A stretch of 64,000 nucleotides of DNA. Source: Massospora cicadina (lineage: Eukaryota > Entomophthoromycota > Entomophthoromycetes > Entomophthorales > Entomophthoraceae). A model generated the notes under the pieces. The model worked only from the letters and a program-made list of their open reading frames with translations, made no database searches and was not told the origin of the DNA. Positions within the stretch are counted from its first letter, which is position 1, and each line of letters begins with the position of its first letter. The stretch spans positions 310,001-374,000 of the forward strand of contig JAKSZP010005268.1 in the NCBI GenBank assembly GCA_022478985.1. The letters run 5' to 3'. The position numbers were made by a program, and so were the translations under genes. Below, in pieces: positions 58,300-64,000 of the stretch.

Positions 58300-58830
58300 T
58301 AGCGGATCCACTATTCCATCTGCTTGAGGATCCAAAAAAGGGTTCAAATGGAATGAAATGGCCCAAGGAGCATTTGATGAATTATGGCGATACTTGATGA
58401 CCAGCCCAATACTCAAATATCCAAGTTTTGACTGACTGTTTATTATACAATCAGACGCATCTCTCATGGTGATAGGTGCCATACTTAGTCAAGTAGATGA
58501 ACAAGGTGAAGAACACCCATTGGCATATGTCAGCCGTACCTTAACCAAAGCTGAAAGGAAATATACAGTCACTGAGTGTGAGTCATGCAGTTATCTATGC
58601 TTGAAGCAATTTTGTGTCTATATTCATGGGACGCATTTCAATGTTGTAACTAATCATGCATCTCTTTATTGGTTGCATAACTGAAAAGAACCTGAGGGAA
58701 GACTAGCACGATGGGCCTTGAAATTGCAGGCATATGACTATGAAATCAAACATTGCGCTGGGGATAAAAACCAAAATGCTGATGGATTATCCAGACTGCC
58801 AGCAATTCTTGCAGTACAGGATTGTGCTGA
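58300..58830 (+). pseudogene. RNase H, family A
   Basis: FIIQSDASLMVIGAILSQVD (about 58440-58500) carries the catalytic Asp, AYVSRTLTKAERKYTVTECE (58523-58582) the Glu, and NVVTNHASLYWLHN (58642-58684) the next position (Asp to Asn). EIKHCAGDKNQNADGLSRLP (58742-58800) is the canonical domain end, with Asp kept in NADGLSR. Open frames 58466-58684 and 58718-58999. Confidence 0.8.
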
Positions 58831-58983
58831 TGATCTATTTGAACGAATGATGAAAGGAGAGATGGAGTATGAGCCACCAGAAGTTCAAACGGCGTTACAA
58901 AAAGCCATGGAGGGAACAAAACAAAAGAACGGTCAGCTATTTGAAATAGTGAAGGATAAAAAGCTTCTATTCCCAAAACCATC

Positions 58984-60010
58984 TAATAAATGGAAATAAC
59001 TCGCACTACTCACAAAGTTGTTAGCCATGGTGGCCTCAAGAAAACTCTAGACCATATTTGCCAATATTACTATTGTGAATTGTTAAACTATGATAAAGCG
59101 GATTTCCTTATCTGTTTTACAGAGTTTCAGCTCCACAAGCCACACAAAAATGCGGCTGGATATTGTTTAGTGTGACCATAATTTGCCTGGCACACAGCAT
59201 CAATCGATGTTATGGGACCTCTAAGTACAAGCAGTGGAGGAATGTGATATACCATAGTTGCAATTGATCACCAGACCTGATGGATTGAAACCAAGGCTAT
59301 GGTATGGGTTGATGAGATGAATATGCCAAATTTATTCTGGATCAAGTGATATATTAGCATGGCTGCCCTCAAGTGATCCTGAATGATAATGGAATAAATT
59401 TTGCCTCCTTTATCATACCCTTATTTATGAATTAATGGAATCAAGGGGGTCATATCAGTCCCATATCGGCCAGAGATAAATGGACTAGTTGAGAGAGTGA
59501 ACGCTACCTTAGCCACAATGTTACAAAAGTTGATTGCAGGAAAAACGTCTACTAGGGCTTCATACTTAAGTTTAATGACATTCGCCTAAAATGTCAGCTA
59601 TCATTCCTCAACAGGTAAAACACCCTTTGAATTACTATATGGAAGAAAAGCCGCCTACCACCAATTTTATACTCAGCATTGGAATTAACTTTGGGGATGA
59701 GTCTGGACCAATATTTAAATTGATTAGCCAATATTATGATTGATTTACAATCCCAAGCGTTTACTGAAACTCTTTGGAAAAGGATTCAGGTCAAATATAT
59801 GTTGATAATAAATGACCACCCATAAAAAATTCAAAATTGGGGATAAATTATCCTATTGTAATATGCATGGATTTGGCTGACAAAATAAGCTGGATGCCTT
59901 TACATATAGGTCCCTTCAAAGTAAATTCCATATTGGCAACGGATGCCTATACAATCAAAAATATCCTTGATGGTCATATAGTTAAACTGAGTTCATTGTA
60001 AGTATTTAAA
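58984..60010 (+). pseudogene. Integrase, family A
   Basis: HKVVSHGGLKKTLDHI (59017-59064) and FQLHKPHKN (59127-59153) mark the HHCC domain; the Cys pair reads Phe here (CFTEFQ), against CCVEC in the 20.5 kb copy. The core has SIDVMGPL (59200-59223; first Asp), VILNDNGINF (about 59370-59402; second Asp kept) and INGLVERVNATL (59475-59510; Glu kept). TPFELLYGRKAAY follows at 59624. All three acidic residues survive, but stops interrupt. Confidence 0.85.
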
Positions 60011-60532
60011 AATTGGCACTAAAAAGAATATATATATAAAGAGAAAACAAAAAATAATTAAACACCAGTAAAAAACATAAAAAAGGAAGCTAATTCAATA
60101 TTAATTAAAATATATATAAAAAATGATGAAATTTTAATTACTCATACTCAAAACCATCAGGCACTGTTCCCTACTATCATTGGCAAGTCCAGCTCAGGTT
60201 GCAGCTGGGTCCATCAGAATTAGTCCCAAGGCACTAAAGTATATCATCCCTAGAAATTAAGAAGATACGCTCTGATTGCAAACAGAGAGCCCAACCTGGG
60301 GGAGTACAGGTTTTCCAGGCTATGGCCGGTGTTGAGGCAAGTAGTCCTGGTATGACATGAGGCCATATGACCACGCTCAACAGAGGTGGCAGTGAGAAGG
60401 GGACCTCTGAACTAATGAGATAATTAAGTCCAGGAGATGGACCTCTGAACTAGGCTTGTTAGTTAAGTCTTGAGAAGAAGCAAGTGCTTCTGAAAAACTG
60501 TCTCGCTGGGTAATTTGGTCAAGTGGGGGATG
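60011..60532 (+). other. Element tail and polypurine tract
   Basis: Non-coding 3' tail with the repeated phrase GGACCTCTGAACTA (60399, 60440) and the polypurine tract AAGTGGGGGA at 60521-60530, two bases before the LTR. Confidence 0.75.
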
Positions 60533-61454
60533 TGTTGGAATTAGGTTGACCACATTATCCATCTCACTCGCCAATTAAAATTGAAAGTTTTTAAAGCAAC
60601 CATTTGTTCAGAATTGGTTGCCAACTAAATTATTAATCATAAATATCAAAGGATATAATTCAAAGGTTGGTTTTGATTGATATTTTATTGGGGATCATCC
60701 TCAACTAAATTATTAGTTGTAATTAATCATAGGACCTAATAAAATGATAGGATCCATTTACTATTTTGTCAGGGATCATCCCTGACTAAATAGTAGTTTA
60801 AATCATTTACCATTTTCTGATAATTTGTTTTGATTAATTTTTTTGGGCATCATGCCCAACAATGTTAATTAGGTAATTTGATGAGGGAATGAATGCCAAT
60901 AGTCAGTTTGCTATAATGAATTGTTACAGCAGAGGCGCTGAACAATTAGGGTCGTTTTAACAAAGCTACTGAAGCGTTTTAACGCTTGTTTTGGCAGTAG
61001 CTAGTAGTAGTATTCAGGTAACACGGCCCCAGACCATCTGTGTACGGTTCCTAACAAATGGGGATGGTTGCTGATCCATAAAAGGTCACACTACTGGGGT
61101 TTAATTAAGATGAAGACATTTGCTACCATCAGAAGTTAATCCCAAGGGTTAGAAGTTTTGGGGGACTAATCAGTTGATTTTCAGATTATTATCAAGATGT
61201 CCGCATTCTGCCTATAAAAACCCCTCTTAATTTCTAATAAAAAGCAGAATTCAGCAAAAAATATTTATATTTACTTCTAAATTGAAGACTTAAGGGAACA
61301 AAGGTCCCTAGTTGTTTTTCTCAGTTACAATTACCAGAGTGGATTTGTTGCCACTTATTCTGAAGACTCAACCTACTAGTTGTCACCATACAACTAGTGT
61401 TTGTAGTTTTTCTCAACAACCAACATGTGCAGTAAACGTACCCAAAAGTTTACA
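60533..61454 (+). repeat. 3' LTR (922 bp)
   Basis: Starts TGTTGGAATTAGG, ends AAAAGTTTACA, TATA box CTATAAAA at 61212-61219, followed by AATAG. Collinear with the 5' LTR apart from small deletions. Confidence 0.92.
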
Positions 61455-63300
61455 AATAGCAACCTGTAAAGTCTATGGCATTTTTGTGAGAAGAACCAAA
61501 TTGGTGTACAACTTTGTAGTCATAAGCTTAGAGCTTCAATGCCCATCATGCTAATCGTCCTTTAGATTCTTTAATGTTGTACGCCACTCAATGAGGCTTT
61601 ATTGGTGAGGACTCTATATGTAGTCCCATGAAGGAAAAGGCAGAATTATTGCAAATGATTATAAATACTAAATAAACGTATTCAGTTCCCATGTAGTTTC
61701 TCTCATGTTTAGTGGGGCGTGGCTAAAAAAAGCTACCAGATGTTCCTCACCATGCTTGCCACATTGGTATAGTAAAGCTCCAATAGCCATCAAAAGCATC
61801 ATTGAACAAAAAACAGTTGGTCAAAATTAGGGTAGCGTAGCACTGGTGCCCATGTTAGAGTTGATTTAAACTTGTTGAAGGCGTCTTTGCATCCCTTAGG
61901 CCATTGAGAGGCCACCCCAATTCCCAATAAGTAGAATAATTGCTCAGCTGGCTGTGAGACACCTTGTATAAACCACCAGTATATCCTACCATTCCTTAAA
62001 CACCTGCATGTCCCATAAGGATTTTATCTGGTTAACGGCATCAAGATTTTGGGGTTAAAATTATCACTTGAGTATTAAAGATTTGACCCAGGTACTACAT
62101 TTATGTCTTAGTAAAACTTATTGGTTAAAATTTTCACCTAAGCCCTGGTTATCCGCTCTTTATCTTCTTTAAGTGGGATCAATGTTGTGTAAAAGTGCGT
62201 AAGAACACACTGATTTTGTCAAGATAAATAAAATGCAGCTCAATATCAGATCACCTAAAATGGTGTCCATGGCTACCTGAAAAGGTAAGGGGAACATTTA
62301 ACGAACCATAAGGCATGCTGAGTAACATAACCCCTAGGACGTGATAATTGTGCATTCTAGATTGCTCTTTTGACACTTTTGATCTGCTAATAACCGCTGA
62401 TGAGATCCAAAGCAGTAGATTATTTGGTACTCCATGTCAATTGAGGGCGTTGTTATATTAGTAAGGGGTGCAAATCTTTTCAAAGTACTTTTAATTAGTC
62501 AACAATAATCAATCACTAATCGATTAAAGCCTTCCTTTTTTAACAACAAAAACAGGACTTACCATTCACTTCATTATGGCATCAGAATTACTTTTTTTAT
62601 TTGATGAGCTCTTTTTTATGACTTTGATAGTGGCTCAAATTGCACTGTATAGTCTGTGAGCATATTGATGCAACCCTAGTCAGTATGGTTAAGGACCTTT
62701 AGAGTAGCCGTAACATGATTGTTGGTACCAATATTTGCAAATATTTAGATAATAAAGACAAGACTAGATCATTTGTTATTCTATAAAGCCTTCCAATTGC
62801 TCTTGTAATATGAGCCACATGCGGTTGGAGTGGCATCAGGTATGCCAAACTCCAAACGTTATCCAAAGCCTTTAATTTACAAGAGTTCTTCCTTGGGTAG
62901 TAGATGGACAAAGGCGGCTTTCTGTCCTTTCATCAAGATAATCTTCCAAGCGGGTAAGCTAGCTAGAATAATGTAGATCTCATTGTGACCAAGATGTATA
63001 AACCAAAAGTTAAGTGATGCTCAGTTTAAGATTTTTACATGGATAGTAGATCTCACTTGGAAAATATTTAGCATATGCAGAGTAAATTCCATTGTTTACA
63101 ATTCACTATTCCCCAGAAAGTAGCCCAAAACTTGTGCTTTCTTGAAAAGGGAACCTTGATTTTCAGAGATGATGAAAGGAGAGGATCAACTATGATGGCC
63201 AACTTTTTGGCACCAAAAACAGAGAGTTTTCCCTCAGTGTAAGTTATAAATAGATTTATTACAGTTATTAAGAGGCACCTTATAACTCTTCCTATATTGT
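61455..63300 (-). pseudogene. Protease linker, RT and RNase H of older minus-strand family-A element
   Basis: On the minus strand from 63000 downward: IHLGHNEIYIILASL (about 63000-62955) is the family-A protease-RT linker. MVSPVFVVKKG (about 62570-62540) is the RT start. YLDKISVFLRTFTQH (about 62240-62195) is the YLDD region with Asp to Lys. Near 61700, THERNYMGTEY is the RNase H 'AERNYxVTE' block, and GRLA then AYDYKVVHQFGSSHKNAIDF (about 61555-61475) is the domain end. The reading breaks at the AATAG target site and resumes as linker and integrase at 53895. Confidence 0.7.
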
Positions 63301-63306
63301 CCACTT

Positions 63307-64000
63307 TTGATCAAATTTTTGTTTAAAAATTTAGTAGAAACAATTCCACTCATCGTCTCCCTATCCACATTACCTATGTTGATGCACATGACGCCTGCTA
63401 TCTCCTTGTGGGGCAGTGGTACGCCACCCCCTAATGTTTTTCAGCTGTCACTAAAATGTGCTCAGACTTTCACTGCTAGCCCTCATAAATCTTTGGGTCA
63501 CTTTTTCTTGTCTACAGACTTAGCTTTGCATCTCGCCCAAGCCCAGAAGGTACCTCGCTGTTTTCTTGTGCTCCCCTGGAACAACATTAAATACAGCCTT
63601 TGGGATGAATATGGCAAGTTGTTTCATTATTCAGATAAAACTATCATTTAATTATCCCAAACCGTTATGCAGCCTGCAGGATTCATCAACTTTCTCCCCT
63701 TCATATGTATTTTGATCTCAGCTTCTCAAGTGAAGCCAAAGCTGCAGTGGCAGCTACCATCCCACTGTTATTCCAGGCCCCCCCTCCCAACCACTTGTAC
63801 CCAGTTGCCCACTAATAACACTCTTGTGGTTCAGTTCATAGGCCTCCCTACCCACCTACCTCCCAAAATTTTTCATAATGAAATTAAATCTGGATTGCTG
63901 GTATATGGTTTCAATTTATACTGTAATTTGTGGTTTCCAATGGAGCCATCAGCCTTGCAGGCCCCACGCCTTCATGGCCATTTGGCCAGGTTCAATGGAT
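63307..64000 (+). pseudogene. Second LINE copy, ORF1 part, cut by window end
   Basis: Open for 114 codons (63307-63651), then a frame change. FDLSFSSEAKAAVAAT (about 63712-63758) parallels the Ala/Lys-rich segment at 9.13-9.17 kb. NNTLVVQFIGLPTHLPPKIF (about 63818-63878) parallels the RRM-like FVTFDFLPKTVKQAV at 9.25 kb, in the same order and spacing. It is therefore the 5' part of a LINE related to 8900-13915. The knuckle, endonuclease and RT should lie beyond position 64000. Confidence 0.55.

Larger units (their letters stand above)
53896..61454 (+). mobile_element. Complete family-A Ty3/Gypsy element
   Basis: The 7559-bp element has LTRs 53896-54829 and 60533-61454, both TGTTGGAA at the start and AAAAGTTTACA at the end, with AATAG on both sides. 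Primer-binding site, Gag with zinc knuckle, protease, reverse transcriptase, RNase H, integrase and polypurine tract are all present in order. No chromodomain is seen. Stops and frameshifts inactivate pol. It inserted into an older minus-strand copy of the same family, between that copy's RNase H and integrase. Confidence 0.93.

Noticed and set aside
1..64000. tRNA genes, rRNA genes, CRISPR arrays, prokaryotic operons
   Set aside because: Looked for by eye on both strands; none seen. Content is eukaryotic retroelement sequence.

Overview
This 64 kb window is almost entirely retrotransposon debris from a eukaryote. The families seen are Ty3/Gypsy elements in two lineages, one of them chromodomain-bearing, and a LINE with an AP-endonuclease. 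Long LTRs, 5-bp target duplications, a 54-nt intron-like gap and heavy transition-type decay (stops where Gln or Arg is expected, Asp to Asn at catalytic sites) make a large, repeat-rich fungal genome the most likely source. I cannot name the species. I see no intact host gene, no tRNA or rRNA gene, no CRISPR array and nothing prokaryotic.

Layout, left to right. 1-4837: minus-strand Gypsy element (family A) with gag and protease remnants, a primer-binding site and an LTR at 3986-4837; a 473-bp LTR sits inside its primer-binding site. 5190-6900: unidentified minus-strand coding remnant. 7991-8900: unidentified plus-strand remnant. 8900-13915: nearly full-length decayed LINE on the plus strand. 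13916-15674: unidentified minus-strand remnant with collagen-like Gly-X-Y coding. 15675-26332: nested family-A Gypsy complex with outer LTRs, an inner gag-pol, an antisense reading frame after integrase and an inner LTR. 27262-35001: very old chromovirus-like element (family B). 35002-44149: old, mainly minus-strand coding-like sequence of unknown identity, including a 1.06-kb tandem duplication. 44155-51488: complete family-B chromovirus with 1.43-kb LTRs. 53896-61454: complete family-A Gypsy element, inserted between the RNase H and integrase regions of an older minus-strand family-A copy (52.6-53.9 and 61.5-63.3 kb). 63307-64000: 5' part of a second LINE copy, cut by the window end.

Four insertions are delimited by matching 5-bp target duplications: TAGCT/TAGTT, CTAGG, CATAC and AATAG. 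These let the order of events be worked out. Mentally removing the inserts reconnects an older minus-strand-biased sequence (about 51.5 to 44.1, 35.0, 27.3-26.3, then 15.7-13.9 kb), which is the least explained material here. The best-supported unusual features are three. The 44-51 kb element has a Gag frame that starts inside its own LTR and may be spliced. The same LTR carries a second coding-like frame in its U3. The 15.7-26.3 kb complex has an antisense frame downstream of integrase. No gene in the window looks currently functional.
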